A stretch of 64,000 nt of DNA from Paenibacillus sp. 37 (GTDB taxonomy: Bacteria; Bacillota; Bacilli; Paenibacillales; Paenibacillaceae). A program made the translations under genes and the position numbers. The stretch is from assembly GCF_008386395.1 (NCBI RefSeq), contig NZ_CP043761.1, positions 4,030,001-4,094,000 on the forward strand, written 5' to 3'. This document shows positions 8,752-17,879 of the stretch, piece after piece. Numbering within the stretch: position 1 is the first letter of the stretch; each line of letters opens with the position of its first letter. Below the pieces are notes generated by a model, which ran no database searches, was not told the DNA's origin, and saw nothing but the letters and a program-made list of their open reading frames with translations.

Positions 8752-10074
8752 TCAGATGCGCTTCATCAATCTCGCAATGCTTTTATCCGACTCACGCAGC
8801 ACAATACCACGATCAATTGTCTGAATCTTGCGATTCTTTAGTACAATGCTGCCATCGATAATTACGGTGTCCACACAACTACGTGTTGCGGAATAGACCA
8901 CGCGTGAATAGACATCCGTCTCATAAGAAGGGTACGTGTGAAAATCATCCAGATCCAGCAGTAACATATCTGCCTTTTTGCCCACTTCGAGACTGCCAAT
9001 TTCCTTCGACAAGCCGAGCACCTCCGCACCACCCATGGTAGCCATGCGCAATACGGTCCGGGCATCCATCACCGTTGGACCATGAGGAATCTTCTGCATC
9101 AGCGCTGTGAGGCGCATCTCCTGAAACATATCCAGATTGTTGTTACACGCCGCACCATCAGCCCCGATCCCAACCGCGATCTGACGATTCAGCAGATCCG
9201 GAATATCCGCTACTCCGGAGGAAAGCTTCATATTCGATCCAGGACAGTGAGTGACTTTGACTCCGCGCTTGCGGATGATCTCTTTCTCTTCCTCACTCAG
9301 CCATACACAGTGGGCCAGCACCAATCTTGGGGTAGCCAGACCAATATGATCGAGGTATACGATGTTACGCATTCCGCGTTCGTGTTCTACCAGTTCGATC
9401 TCTCCGCGATTCTCGGAGGCATGGGTGTGGACTTTGACATGATATTTATTGGACAGGTCGCGGACCTCTATCAGCAATTCTTCGGTACACGATACAACAA
9501 AGCGTGGACAGAACGCATATTGAATGCGACCTCCGCCAAACCCGTTCCATTTCTCCAGCAGATCCACACTCTGTTGCAGCGAAGTTGCTGTATTCTCACG
9601 CAGAGGTTCCGGAACCTCGTCTCCATGATCCATCATCACCTTGCCGGAGATGACCCGGATGCCGCTCTGTGCCATCGCCTGAAACGCCGAGTCCGTGTGA
9701 TGTACCGTCTCCATATCCAGAATCGTCGTGGTTCCGCTGGAGATCAATTCGCCAAGTCCGAGCATTGCTGAATAATACACGGACTCCTCATCATGCGCTG
9801 CTTCCAGCGGCCAGATCCGTTGACGGAGCCAATCCATCAGTTCCAGATCGTCTGCACGTCCACGGAACAAGGTTTGACACAGATGAATATGCGTCTGGAT
9901 GAAGCCCGGTAGCAGCACTTTGCCGCGAGCATCAATGACCTGGTCAGCCTGAACATCGATATGCGTTGCAATCTCCTTGATTTTGTTATCCTCGATCAAC
10001 AGATCTCCAATGAACACTTCTTCTTCTGCATTCATCGTCACAAGCTGTGCGCCTTTCAGCAGGATTGTTCCCAT
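8752..10074 (-). CDS. Amidohydrolase, probable purine/guanine-type deaminase
   Basis: 440 residues of the TRZ/ATZ-like amidohydrolase superfamily with a complete metal site: HIHLCQ near residue 62, HTHASE near 215, AHCVWL near 255 and GADGAACNNN near 305. The N- and C-terminal segments form the usual composite beta-sandwich (ARGKVLLPGF, VGKKADMLLLDLD). Relatives deaminate guanine, 5'-deoxyadenosine, S-adenosylhomocysteine or 8-oxoguanine, or hydrolyse s-triazines. Its place inside the puc operon argues for guanine or another purine as substrate, feeding xanthine dehydrogenase; this is inference from context. The ATG has GGGGAG upstream. A 95-nt spacer holding a dispersed repeat separates it from the GGT-like gene. 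Confidence 0.8.
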   Translation of the reverse strand: MGTILLKGAQLVTMNAEEEVFIGDLLIEDNKIKEIATHIDVQADQVIDARGKVLLPGFIQTHIHLCQTLFRGRADDLELMDWLRQRIWPLEAAHDEESVYYSAMLGLGELISSGTTTILDMETVHHTDSAFQAMAQSGIRVISGKVMMDHGDEVPEPLRENTATSLQQSVDLLEKWNGFGGGRIQYAFCPRFVVSCTEELLIEVRDLSNKYHVKVHTHASENRGEIELVEHERGMRNIVYLDHIGLATPRLVLAHCVWLSEEEKEIIRKRGVKVTHCPGSNMKLSSGVADIPDLLNRQIAVGIGADGAACNNNLDMFQEMRLTALMQKIPHGPTVMDARTVLRMATMGGAEVLGLSKEIGSLEVGKKADMLLLDLDDFHTYPSYETDVYSRVVYSATRSCVDTVIIDGSIVLKNRKIQTIDRGIVLRESDKSIARLMKRI

Positions 10075-10121
10075 GCCAATCTCCCCTATCTGTGTCTGTC
10101 TATATAGTACAACTCATACAT

Positions 10122-10166
10122 ACTTACACTTGCACTCCGATGACAGACTAACCTTCCGATCGCTGT
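10122..10166 (+). repeat. Dispersed repeat, copy C (partial)
   Basis: This stretch shares a long core with the longer element at 19759-19910 (opposite strand) and the copy at 54537-54572. Shared parts are (A/C)TTTACAC-like ends, CACT-C-CGATGACAGA, AACC-TCC and ATCGCTGT. It lies inside the puc operon spacer, immediately 3' of the GGT-like gene. Confidence 0.75.
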
Positions 10167-10169
10167 CTG

Positions 10170-11765
10170 TTACCATCCAATAGCTATACCATCGCCTCTG
10201 GGGTCTGCCGCGCCACTAATCATGCCGTCCTCACGAATGACAATGCCTTGCGACTGTCCCATAATACCGTCCCAAGGTGCTCTCGCTTCAACGTTATGTC
10301 CCCACTGGGCAAGGGTTGCACATACATCATCATGATATCGGTTCTCCACACGCATCGTATCGCCTTCTTCGCCCCAGGTACGTCCGTACACCCAACGCGG
10401 CAAGCTGATTGCTTCCTGAATGTTCAGCCCGTAATCAAGCACTCCGGTAAGTACCGATAATTGTGTCTGCGGCTGGCCTTCTCCCCCCTGTGTACCCACG
10501 AGCATATATGGTTTGCCATCTCGTGTAACAAGGCCCGGCATGAGCGTGTGGAATGAGCGTTTGTTGGGTTCCAGAACGTTGGCATCCCTCGGGTCTAAGG
10601 AGAAAAACGACCCCCGGTTCTGCATGATAACCCCCGTATCCCCTGGGACATAGGCTGCACCGAAGTCAAAATACAGGCTTTGAATGAAGGAAACGGCATT
10701 GCCTTCGCTATCAACAACCGCTGCATACGCCGTGTCCTGACCTATCGTTTTGGACAAAAACGGCTGTGCCACAGGTGGAGCAGACTGAATCTCATTCCAC
10801 AATTGGTCTCCGTAATCCTTGGATAACAGATGTTCCAGCGGAATGTCTCTGAAATCCGGGTCCGTCAGATATTGGTCACGATCACGAAACGCCTTTTTTA
10901 CCACTTCCGCCATCAGATGATAAAATTCCGGTGAGGTACGTGCTACAGAGGACAGATCCGTATGCTCCAGCATATTTAACATCATCAGCATCGAGAATCC
11001 CTGCGAGTTTGGCGGCATCTGATAAACTTCATAGCCACGATACCCCGTACTGACCGGTTTCACCCACTCTCCACGATGCCCTGCAAAGTCCGCTGGTGCA
11101 AGCATGCCCCCATCCTCACGAATAGCCGAAGTCAGACGATCCGCAAGTTCTCCTGTATAAAAAGTATCTCGCCCTTCCGTCTGAATCAGACGAATGGAGG
11201 CAGCAAGATCAGGCTGGATCAGCAGCTCACCTTCCTGCAAAAGTGTACCCAAAGGCGCAAATACCGCTCGCAGCGGTGTATGCCCCATGATGAAATCTTC
11301 ATCCCTTTCCATCCACAGTCGGAGATTCCGGGATACAGGGCATCCTTTTTCTGCATACTGCGCAGCAGGTTCAAGCAGTTGCTCCCACGGTAACTTACCG
11401 TACCGGGACCAAACTTCCCACCAGGCATCGACCATTCCCGGAACCGTGATGGCACTAAGTACACCGCGCTGAGGAATAGCACTCATACCCATCGCTTTGA
11501 ACGTTTCCGCATGAATGCCCGCGGCTGAGCGGCCACTTCCGTTATAGGCGGTAATCTCACCGCTGGCTCCATCATGAATCAGGAAGAAGGCATCCCCGCC
11601 AAGTCCGGTCATATGCGGATATACCACACCCAGCGCTGCACTGACCGCAACAGCAGCGTCATAAGCATTCCCGCCCTGCTGGAGGATGGAGCTTCCCACT
11701 GCACTCGCCAGATAATGAGGAGTAGTAACCATGACCTCTCTGGAGATTGGCATCTGATTTAACAT
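10170..11765 (-). CDS. Gamma-glutamyltransferase-family hydrolase, HpxW-like
   Basis: 531 residues, an Ntn-hydrolase of the GGT family. Residues 1-344 correspond to the large chain (GGNAYDAAVAVSAALGVV, TGLGGDAFFL). The predicted self-cleavage nucleophile is Thr345 in QDTAYAAVVD, followed by the small chain (NAVSFIQSLYFDFGA, GTQGGEGQPQ). No signal peptide is visible, so it should act in the cytoplasm, unlike secreted glutathione hydrolases. In Klebsiella a GGT-family member, HpxW, hydrolyses oxamate during purine breakdown. The position directly after pucG, overlapping it by 7 bp, suggests the same here. Glutathione or gamma-glutamyl substrates remain possible. Confidence 0.85.
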   Translation of the reverse strand: MLNQMPISREVMVTTPHYLASAVGSSILQQGGNAYDAAVAVSAALGVVYPHMTGLGGDAFFLIHDGASGEITAYNGSGRSAAGIHAETFKAMGMSAIPQRGVLSAITVPGMVDAWWEVWSRYGKLPWEQLLEPAAQYAEKGCPVSRNLRLWMERDEDFIMGHTPLRAVFAPLGTLLQEGELLIQPDLAASIRLIQTEGRDTFYTGELADRLTSAIREDGGMLAPADFAGHRGEWVKPVSTGYRGYEVYQMPPNSQGFSMLMMLNMLEHTDLSSVARTSPEFYHLMAEVVKKAFRDRDQYLTDPDFRDIPLEHLLSKDYGDQLWNEIQSAPPVAQPFLSKTIGQDTAYAAVVDSEGNAVSFIQSLYFDFGAAYVPGDTGVIMQNRGSFFSLDPRDANVLEPNKRSFHTLMPGLVTRDGKPYMLVGTQGGEGQPQTQLSVLTGVLDYGLNIQEAISLPRWVYGRTWGEEGDTMRVENRYHDDVCATLAQWGHNVEARAPWDGIMGQSQGIVIREDGMISGAADPRGDGIAIGW

Positions 11766-13006
11766 AAAGCGCCCTCCTTCCCTGCATACACATCCAATGC
11801 CGCCTGCACTGCTTCACCGGCTGGTAATACGTAACGATGACGGAGAAGAACAGCTTCCAGCGCTCCCAGCACATGAAGTACATTCTTGCGTTGGCAGCTG
11901 AATCCCATGGTACCGATCCGCCAGATTTGCCCTTTCAACGGGCCAAATGAACTGGCAATCTCAATGCTGAAATCGTTTAGCAACATGCTGCGCACCGACT
12001 CACCATCAATCCCTTCCGGAATAGTAATACAGGTGACCACCGGAAGTTTACTGGACATATCCCCGTACAGTTGCAGTCCCATTCCCTGTATTCCAGCGAC
12101 CAACGCACGTTCATTCACCAGATGTCTCTGGAACCTGGCCTCCAATCCTTCTTGCAGCAGAATACGTAATCCTTCGTGAAGACCGTAGAGCATGGAGGTG
12201 GCTTCTGTATGGTGGTTCAGCCTGGCCGAACTCCAGTAATCCTGCAATTGGCTCAGGTCAAAATAATTGCTGGCAATGGTGCGGCCTTCTGCCCGCGCAC
12301 TGGTTGCGTCTCGGAGTCCGCGTTCAACGGTTTTGCGGCTCATCAGCTTCTGTTCCACACGACTGTTGTACGTGAGAGGTGCCATCCCTGAAGGAACGGA
12401 CAGGCATTTCTGCGTTCCGCCCATCACCGCATCCAGATACCAGGCATCCGTCTCCACCGGCGTCCCGCCAATGGTTGCTACAGCATCCACAACGAGTAAA
12501 ATATCAAGGTCGCGACAGGCTTTGCCAATCTCGGCAAGGGGCTGCATCTGACCGGTGGAAGTCTCACCATGAACCATCGCAACCAGACTCGGTTTATGGG
12601 CATGGATCGCCTTGATCACCTCTTCCGGATCAAATACCGTTCCCCATTCCGTTTCAAAAAAAACGACCTCTGCACCACAGCGTTCCGAGATTTCAACCAG
12701 CAGATGTCCGAATCGTCCGTAGATCGGGACGAGAACTTTGTCACCGGGCTGGATCAGACTGACCAACACAGCTTCAATGCCTGAACGCGATGTGCCATCG
12801 ACTGGATAACACCACTCGCTATCTGTCATATATAACTCACGCAGCATCGCCATCGTCTCGTTCATCAAGGACGTGAACTCCGGGTCAAACTGCCCGAGGA
12901 TCGGAAAGGATAATGCTCTGAGTACGCGTGGATCAACCTCAACGGGGCCCGGGGTCATAATGGTCCGCAAGGACGGAGATAACTCTTTATAGTTGGACAT
13001 CTGCAT
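11759..13006 (-). CDS. pucG: (S)-ureidoglycine-glyoxylate aminotransferase
   Basis: 415 residues of the class V (alanine-glyoxylate type) PLP aminotransferases. The N-terminal signature is MTPGPVEVDPRVLRALS. The likely PLP Schiff-base lysine is Lys200 in GGTQKCLSVPSG, and VDAVATIGGTPVETD carries the PLP-binding Asp. PucG transfers the amino group of ureidoglycine to glyoxylate, giving oxalurate and glycine. Its ATG directly follows the pucF stop (TGAATG) and its end overlaps the GGT-like gene, so the three are tightly coupled. An in-frame ATG at 13000 is also possible. Confidence 0.92.
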   Translation of the reverse strand: MQMSNYKELSPSLRTIMTPGPVEVDPRVLRALSFPILGQFDPEFTSLMNETMAMLRELYMTDSEWCYPVDGTSRSGIEAVLVSLIQPGDKVLVPIYGRFGHLLVEISERCGAEVVFFETEWGTVFDPEEVIKAIHAHKPSLVAMVHGETSTGQMQPLAEIGKACRDLDILLVVDAVATIGGTPVETDAWYLDAVMGGTQKCLSVPSGMAPLTYNSRVEQKLMSRKTVERGLRDATSARAEGRTIASNYFDLSQLQDYWSSARLNHHTEATSMLYGLHEGLRILLQEGLEARFQRHLVNERALVAGIQGMGLQLYGDMSSKLPVVTCITIPEGIDGESVRSMLLNDFSIEIASSFGPLKGQIWRIGTMGFSCQRKNVLHVLGALEAVLLRHRYVLPAGEAVQAALDVYAGKEGALC

Positions 13007-14314
13007 TCAACTCCCGTAACCGTATTTATAGAGTAGCCGGACCAGAACCCGAAAACCGTGCAGCAGGTCAGCTTCAGCTGTATATTCAAGTGGATTATGA
13101 CTGATACCGTCCTGACTCGGCACAAAAATCATGGCTGTCGGACAAGCTGGCTGAAAAATCTGCGAATCATGTCCCGCACCACTTGGCATTAGCCAATAGG
13201 ACAACTGCTCCTGCTCACAGGTATCTTGGATGTCTGAGATCATCTGCGCGTTCATGGGAATGGGTGTGACGGATAGATGCTCTTCCCAATCCAATCCGAG
13301 CTGCTGCTCGGCTGCGATACGACTAAATGCCTGGAGCATATCCTGCCAGCAGCGATCAATACTCTCCTGCCGGATATGGCGGATATCCAGTGAAAACACC
13401 GCCCGTGCTGCAACCACATTCCCAACACCCGGATCGGCTGTGATTCGCCCAACCGTGGCTACCAGCGGTTCTCCTGCTTCCAATGCGACATTCCTTACGG
13501 CAGTAATCATCTCAGCTGCTCCAGCAAGTGCATCTTTGCGCCAGGACATTGGCGTTGTTCCGGCGTGATTTGCTTCTCCGCTGACGGTGATACTGAAACG
13601 CTTCTGACCTACAATATCGGATACAACGCCAATCGAATGTCCGAGACGTTCCAGAACCTGACCTTGCTCAATGTGAAGCTCAATAAAGGCACCATATTTT
13701 TTTGCGGCCGGTCTATATGCACTATCGGGTCCAAAGCCCGCATCGCGGATCGCTTGTGCAAAGGTAACGCCGTCTTGATCCTTCAGATGCTCTACATCTT
13801 GCAGAGACGTTATTCCTGTTATACTGCGTGAACCCCAATATGCAAAAGGGAATCGACTTCCCTCTTCTTCGCATAACGATACCACTTGAAGTGTGCGCTT
13901 CGGTGCTCCAAAATGCTTCTGCAAATACTCCAAAGCAAGGACACCCCCCACCACACCGTAAGCACCATCATATTTGCCACCATACACCACAGTATCCATA
14001 TGTGATCCGGTCACGATCGGTAATTCTTCAGCACCATTCGCTGATCCCTCACCCTCGCCCTTCAGTGTGCCATACAGATTACCGGACTGGTCGAATTCGG
14101 GAGAAAGTCCTTTCTCCTGCATCTTGGCTGCGAGGGCATGCTGTGCTTCACACCAAGACGAGTCATACAACAGTCGTGTGACGCCGCCCTGTGCATCCGC
14201 ACCATATGTCGACAGCCAGTCAAGCATGGCTTGCAGCTCCACCTGTTCCACATTTAGCAAAGGAAGCTGTGCGTTATTGGTACCGGATGACCGGTATACT
14301 CCAGACTCCGTCAT
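13007..14314 (-). CDS. pucF: Allantoate amidohydrolase, M20 family
   Basis: 435 residues from ATG 14314, chosen because GGAGGAG lies 6-8 nt upstream and because it overlaps the pucH stop as ATGA. It is an M20/allantoate amidohydrolase/hydantoinase/carbamoylase protein. Metal-site motifs include GSHMDTVVYGGKYDG, SLCEEEGSRFPFAYWGS, FIELHIEQGQVLE and the C-terminal PSGAGHDSQIF; the lid domain has GEANHAGTTPMSWRKDA. It hydrolyses allantoate to ureidoglycine, CO2 and ammonia using two metal ions. A longer open frame upstream reads into pucH and is not needed. Confidence 0.92.
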   Translation of the reverse strand: MTESGVYRSSGTNNAQLPLLNVEQVELQAMLDWLSTYGADAQGGVTRLLYDSSWCEAQHALAAKMQEKGLSPEFDQSGNLYGTLKGEGEGSANGAEELPIVTGSHMDTVVYGGKYDGAYGVVGGVLALEYLQKHFGAPKRTLQVVSLCEEEGSRFPFAYWGSRSITGITSLQDVEHLKDQDGVTFAQAIRDAGFGPDSAYRPAAKKYGAFIELHIEQGQVLERLGHSIGVVSDIVGQKRFSITVSGEANHAGTTPMSWRKDALAGAAEMITAVRNVALEAGEPLVATVGRITADPGVGNVVAARAVFSLDIRHIRQESIDRCWQDMLQAFSRIAAEQQLGLDWEEHLSVTPIPMNAQMISDIQDTCEQEQLSYWLMPSGAGHDSQIFQPACPTAMIFVPSQDGISHNPLEYTAEADLLHGFRVLVRLLYKYGYGS

Positions 14315-15714
14315 GGCGTCTCCTCCGTTCCCGCTTCGATGGGAATAGAAGAATAAGCCGCAATGTGTTGCCCGACAGGCACAGGAGATAACCCGGATTC
14401 CGAGTTGTAGACGCGCTGACCACGGCAAAATACATCTGCAATCTGACACTTAAAGGTACGTCCCACATAAGGGCTCTGTTTATGCGTGTAGAGCAGATCT
14501 TCCGTGTTCAGGGTCGCGCTCTTACCCCAGTCAATCAGAACCAGATCTGCATCCATGCCAATTGCAATCTCCCCTTTATTCTCCAGACCAAGCCTTCTGG
14601 CAGGCTGCAGAGAGAGCACTCTTCCGAGCAACGGAAGGTCGATATTTCGCTGAAGATGTCCTTCCTCCAGCATGATTAGCAGTGTGCTTTGTGCCCCGGA
14701 TATGCCGCCCCAGATTTCAAAGAAGTTATCCGATTGTTTCATGGATGGTGGGCAAGGAGAATGGTCTGAGGCGATAACATCAATCAATCCTGAAGTCAGT
14801 GCATCCCATAACTGCTCCTGTTCGGAAGAGCTGCGCAGAGGTGGAGCGCATTTTGCTACAGCACCCAATCGGACCACATCCTTCTCGGTCAGCGTCAGAT
14901 AATGAGGACATGTCTCTGAAGTTACGTTTTGCCCACGCCGTTTGGCTGCTGCAATCAGATCCAGCGCTTCCCGGGTGCTGATATGCACAAAATGCAGCGC
15001 ACACCCGGTCTGTTCGCCGTATTTCAACGCTCGGGCAACAGCGACGACTTCAGCTTCCACAGGACGAGACCGGATATAATCCATCGGTTCCGTCTTTCCC
15101 TCTGCGATGCTTCTCGTAGCAAGTTCGGCAACGATGCCTTCGTCCTCTGCATGAAGTGCCAGCACACGGTTTAATGTTGCAAGTTCTTTCATCCCGTCCA
15201 GCAGGGTATGGTCATCAGCTCTGGCAAAGATGTCCTCCCCATCTCCACCCGGCTCGGACATAAATGCCTTGAATCCCGCAGCCCCCAGCCGTGCCAGTGG
15301 AGCAAGTTCATCCCGGTTGCCGGGAACCAAACCTCCCCAGAAAGCAAAATCAACATACGATTGGTCTGCGGCTGCTTTCATTTTCATCTCCCATGCTTCC
15401 GGCCTTGTGGTTGGCGGTACGCCGTTAAGCGGCATATCAACATAGGTCGTGATTCCCCCTGCGGCAAGGGCTGCCGAACCCGATCGGAACCCCTCCCAAC
15501 TGGCGAGTCCGGGTTCATTGAAGTGTACATGAATGTCCACGACACCCGGCATCACTGTAAGCCCCTCAGCTTCTATGATGCAAGTTGCTTCAGCAGCGGT
15601 CAGCCGAGTGGACAGTTCCGTAATTTTCTCACCCGTAATGCCAATATCCAGTTGCTCTACCCGATCTTTCAACACCACCCGGGCCCCCCGGATGATGGTA
15701 TCAAACGTTGTCAT
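14311..15714 (-). CDS. pucH: Allantoinase
   Basis: 467 residues from ATG 15714 (GGGGGAGG 9 nt upstream). It is a cyclic amidohydrolase with VDIHVHFNEPGLASWEGFRSG near residue 60, the metal-bridging lysine region GFKAFMSEPG, LALHAEDEG, HFVHISTREALDLI and ASDHSPCPPSMK. It opens the hydantoin ring of allantoin to allantoate. The gene follows pucM by 43 nt and overlaps pucF by 4 bp, so it sits in pathway order in the operon. Confidence 0.93.
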   Translation of the reverse strand: MTTFDTIIRGARVVLKDRVEQLDIGITGEKITELSTRLTAAEATCIIEAEGLTVMPGVVDIHVHFNEPGLASWEGFRSGSAALAAGGITTYVDMPLNGVPPTTRPEAWEMKMKAAADQSYVDFAFWGGLVPGNRDELAPLARLGAAGFKAFMSEPGGDGEDIFARADDHTLLDGMKELATLNRVLALHAEDEGIVAELATRSIAEGKTEPMDYIRSRPVEAEVVAVARALKYGEQTGCALHFVHISTREALDLIAAAKRRGQNVTSETCPHYLTLTEKDVVRLGAVAKCAPPLRSSSEQEQLWDALTSGLIDVIASDHSPCPPSMKQSDNFFEIWGGISGAQSTLLIMLEEGHLQRNIDLPLLGRVLSLQPARRLGLENKGEIAIGMDADLVLIDWGKSATLNTEDLLYTHKQSPYVGRTFKCQIADVFCRGQRVYNSESGLSPVPVGQHIAAYSSIPIEAGTEETP

Positions 15715-15757
15715 GTGGATGACCCTCCCCCTGAATCCGAACCGGATGCGTGAATTC

Positions 15758-16135
15758 TCAGCTTCCCCGGTATGTACTGTAACCTCCTGGAGCAATCAAT
15801 AATGGAATATGGTAATGGCTTGAGGCATCAGATACGGCAAAACGAATCGGAACAATTGTCCATAATGCCTGCCCCAGCTCCTCCAATGAACGATGTGCGT
15901 AATAACTCTCGACATGGAATTGAAGCTCATATATCGCTGGCTCCAACTTGCCTCCATCCAGCAGCGGTGCATCCAAACGCCCATCCGCATTGGTCACCGA
16001 CTCAGCTACTTTTGTCTTGTTTTCCTGTTCTCCATCCCTCTTCAGGGTATACAGTTCGATCCGAACACCCGCAGCAGGCACACCTTTGGAGGTATCCAGC
16101 ACATGTGTTGTAATTCGGCCATCAGACATCGACAT
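15758..16135 (-). CDS. pucM: 5-hydroxyisourate hydrolase
   Basis: 125 residues of the transthyretin-like family. Near the N-terminus is the family signature ITTHVLDTSKGVPAAGVRI with a catalytic His. An internal Arg lies near DGRLDAP, a His in FHVESYY, and the protein ends with YRGS, the diagnostic C-terminal tetrapeptide of HIU hydrolases. It hydrolyses the unstable uricase product 5-hydroxyisourate to OHCU, which the N-terminal domain of the upstream PucL decarboxylates. Its ATG overlaps the pucL stop by one base (TAATG), consistent with coupled synthesis. Confidence 0.94.
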   Translation of the reverse strand: MSMSDGRITTHVLDTSKGVPAAGVRIELYTLKRDGEQENKTKVAESVTNADGRLDAPLLDGGKLEPAIYELQFHVESYYAHRSLEELGQALWTIVPIRFAVSDASSHYHIPLLIAPGGYSTYRGS

Positions 16136-17640
16136 TAGACGTCACCTTCTTTCCCGGCGTCACGGCCGTCTGTTTCCAGATCATCCCTTGTCATCGAGAA
16201 ACCCTGGAATCCATAAGGTGGTCTCGGTTCGGTAAATACTTTGCCTTCTCCCTCTTTCACTTCCTCCAGCACTGTTTCCCAAGTCCGATTGTTGGATTCA
16301 AATGAAACTTCACTCAGTTGCTCAAATCGACTTAACAACCTTCGTCCAATCTGGTAGATCAGATGTTGAATGGAAGCGGATCGACACTCATGAAACACCG
16401 CAGCAGCCAAATCTCTGACCTGTTCCGCCGCTACATACCGTCCACGCTGATCATCCATGCCATCTCTCGGATCTTCATAACGCCAATTGATGTTCAGGAA
16501 AATAAATAACGGCCGATCCCATGTCTCTGGAAGAGTGGTATATTCATCCTGCATAAATCCGGCAAATTCACTGCCTTTGACCTTGATCAGTCTCAGATCG
16601 GCTACACCACTGAAATGGTTGCTTAATTCGATCGAGTCTCCTGTTCGTTCTGCTTCCACGGCAGCTGTCGCACGATCATTCTGTGAATAACGAAATACGA
16701 GCGTACTCGGTCGATAACTTCCTTCCAATCCAATGGGTATATCTTCAAAAGGGATCTGGTCCGCTGTCATCTGAACCTTGCTCATCTGCGGATACGTCTC
16801 CAGGAAACGACGGCTTACCAGCGCAAGAAATCCTTCCACCGTTGCCCCTGTATAATCCGCTGCATGTTTGAGAATGAAATTTTTCATTGAATCGGTTGCG
16901 ACCACCAGCGAATTATCCCCTTCTGCAAAAGAAGGCAAGAATTCATCACCCTGCACAGCGACCTTAATGTTTAATCCAAACAGAATATTGCTGCGTCCCA
17001 TGAACGGCGATTCCGGAATGGACTGTATGCCCGTCAACGGTTTGGCGTAGGAACGGTACATCCACACATCCCCTTTGCCGTAATACATGGTCCGCTGCTG
17101 CACTGCGGCTGGCTTGCTGACGAACTCATGTTCATGACCGATCTGTGCAAGCCATTGCTCCAAACGTATGCCTGCAATCTTGAATACTTCCTTCAATGCA
17201 GTCTCGAATTCCTCTTCCCTTCCTCGGCGATGACGTTGCCTCATGGATTCGAGGATGGAGCTTGCGGTATGGCCTTTTACAGCCAGTATGAATGAAAAGC
17301 CGAATTGGCTTGTATATGCTTTGTTTAATTGTTGAAGTTCGTTGTACTGCTCTTGTGAGAGTGAATCAAGCCCTGCTCCAGCTTGTTCCTGAACGGAATT
17401 GCTGCTCATGCTGATTCGCGCTCCAAGATCCGGGTGATTTCGAAGCAACTGCAACTTCACCTGGTCATCCGATGCCTGAACCACATTCTTCATCACTTTC
17501 ATCATCTGTTCAAATGAATCGAAAGGTCGTAAAAGCCCGGAACGTTCAGCCACCCATGGTGATTCCTCAAATAAGCCGCCAAACGTATGCACGAACTGCG
17601 TGATAGACCAGTTGTTAACAAGTTTAATTAAGTCGCTCAT
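16135..17640 (-). CDS. pucL: Bifunctional OHCU decarboxylase-uricase
   Basis: 501 residues from ATG 17640 (GGAGG 7 nt upstream); the longer open frame to 17679 lacks a ribosome site. Residues about 1-165 are an OHCU decarboxylase domain (FEESPWVAE, LLRNHPDLGARI, SQFGFSFILAVKG, RHRRGREEEFETAL). Residues about 175-490 are a urate oxidase of the T-fold type (YYGKGDVWMYRSYAKP, DSMKNFI, FLFINWRYE-like region). The fusion carries out the first and third steps of urate breakdown, giving S-allantoin together with PucM. It is the same arrangement as B. subtilis PucL. It is the first gene of the long puc operon, about 30 nt after the predicted transcription start. Confidence 0.94.
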   Translation of the reverse strand: MSDLIKLVNNWSITQFVHTFGGLFEESPWVAERSGLLRPFDSFEQMMKVMKNVVQASDDQVKLQLLRNHPDLGARISMSSNSVQEQAGAGLDSLSQEQYNELQQLNKAYTSQFGFSFILAVKGHTASSILESMRQRHRRGREEEFETALKEVFKIAGIRLEQWLAQIGHEHEFVSKPAAVQQRTMYYGKGDVWMYRSYAKPLTGIQSIPESPFMGRSNILFGLNIKVAVQGDEFLPSFAEGDNSLVVATDSMKNFILKHAADYTGATVEGFLALVSRRFLETYPQMSKVQMTADQIPFEDIPIGLEGSYRPSTLVFRYSQNDRATAAVEAERTGDSIELSNHFSGVADLRLIKVKGSEFAGFMQDEYTTLPETWDRPLFIFLNINWRYEDPRDGMDDQRGRYVAAEQVRDLAAAVFHECRSASIQHLIYQIGRRLLSRFEQLSEVSFESNNRTWETVLEEVKEGEGKVFTEPRPPYGFQGFSMTRDDLETDGRDAGKEGDV

Positions 17641-17677
17641 GTTAGAACCTCCGGTCTGTTGTGGATTATTGTTCTTC

Positions 17678-17706
17678 ATTCTAAGTGTCGTTCAATGTCG
17701 CGACAA
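17678..17706 (-). promoter_or_regulatory. Promoter of the long puc operon
   Basis: On the minus strand TTGTCG (17701-17706) and TAGAAT (17678-17683) are separated by 17 nt, with predicted start near 17671 and a 30-nt leader before pucL. The -35 region is overlapped by the palindrome TGTCGCGACA (17697-17706), and TGTCG recurs inside the spacer. This could be an operator for PucR or another regulator. Confidence 0.65.
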
Positions 17707-17800
17707 CAATATTTACGCAATTTTGTAATATAACATAACATCAGAGTTGTGATTTGTTTGCTATGCACGGGAAGTTCAGCTTTTATTGTCCTTAAACATG

Positions 17801-17832
17801 AAAAAACCGCATTCCATCAAGGGAATGCGGTT
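17801..17832 (-). terminator. Terminator of pucR
   Basis: Minus-strand stem AACCGCATTCC / GGAATGCGGTT with a short loop runs into TTTTTT. It ends the pucR transcript before the pucL promoter. Confidence 0.88.
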
Positions 17833-17879
17833 CATGGGTCTGAGACCCAGTAGCATTGTCATCTTGCACAATGCGCGGT

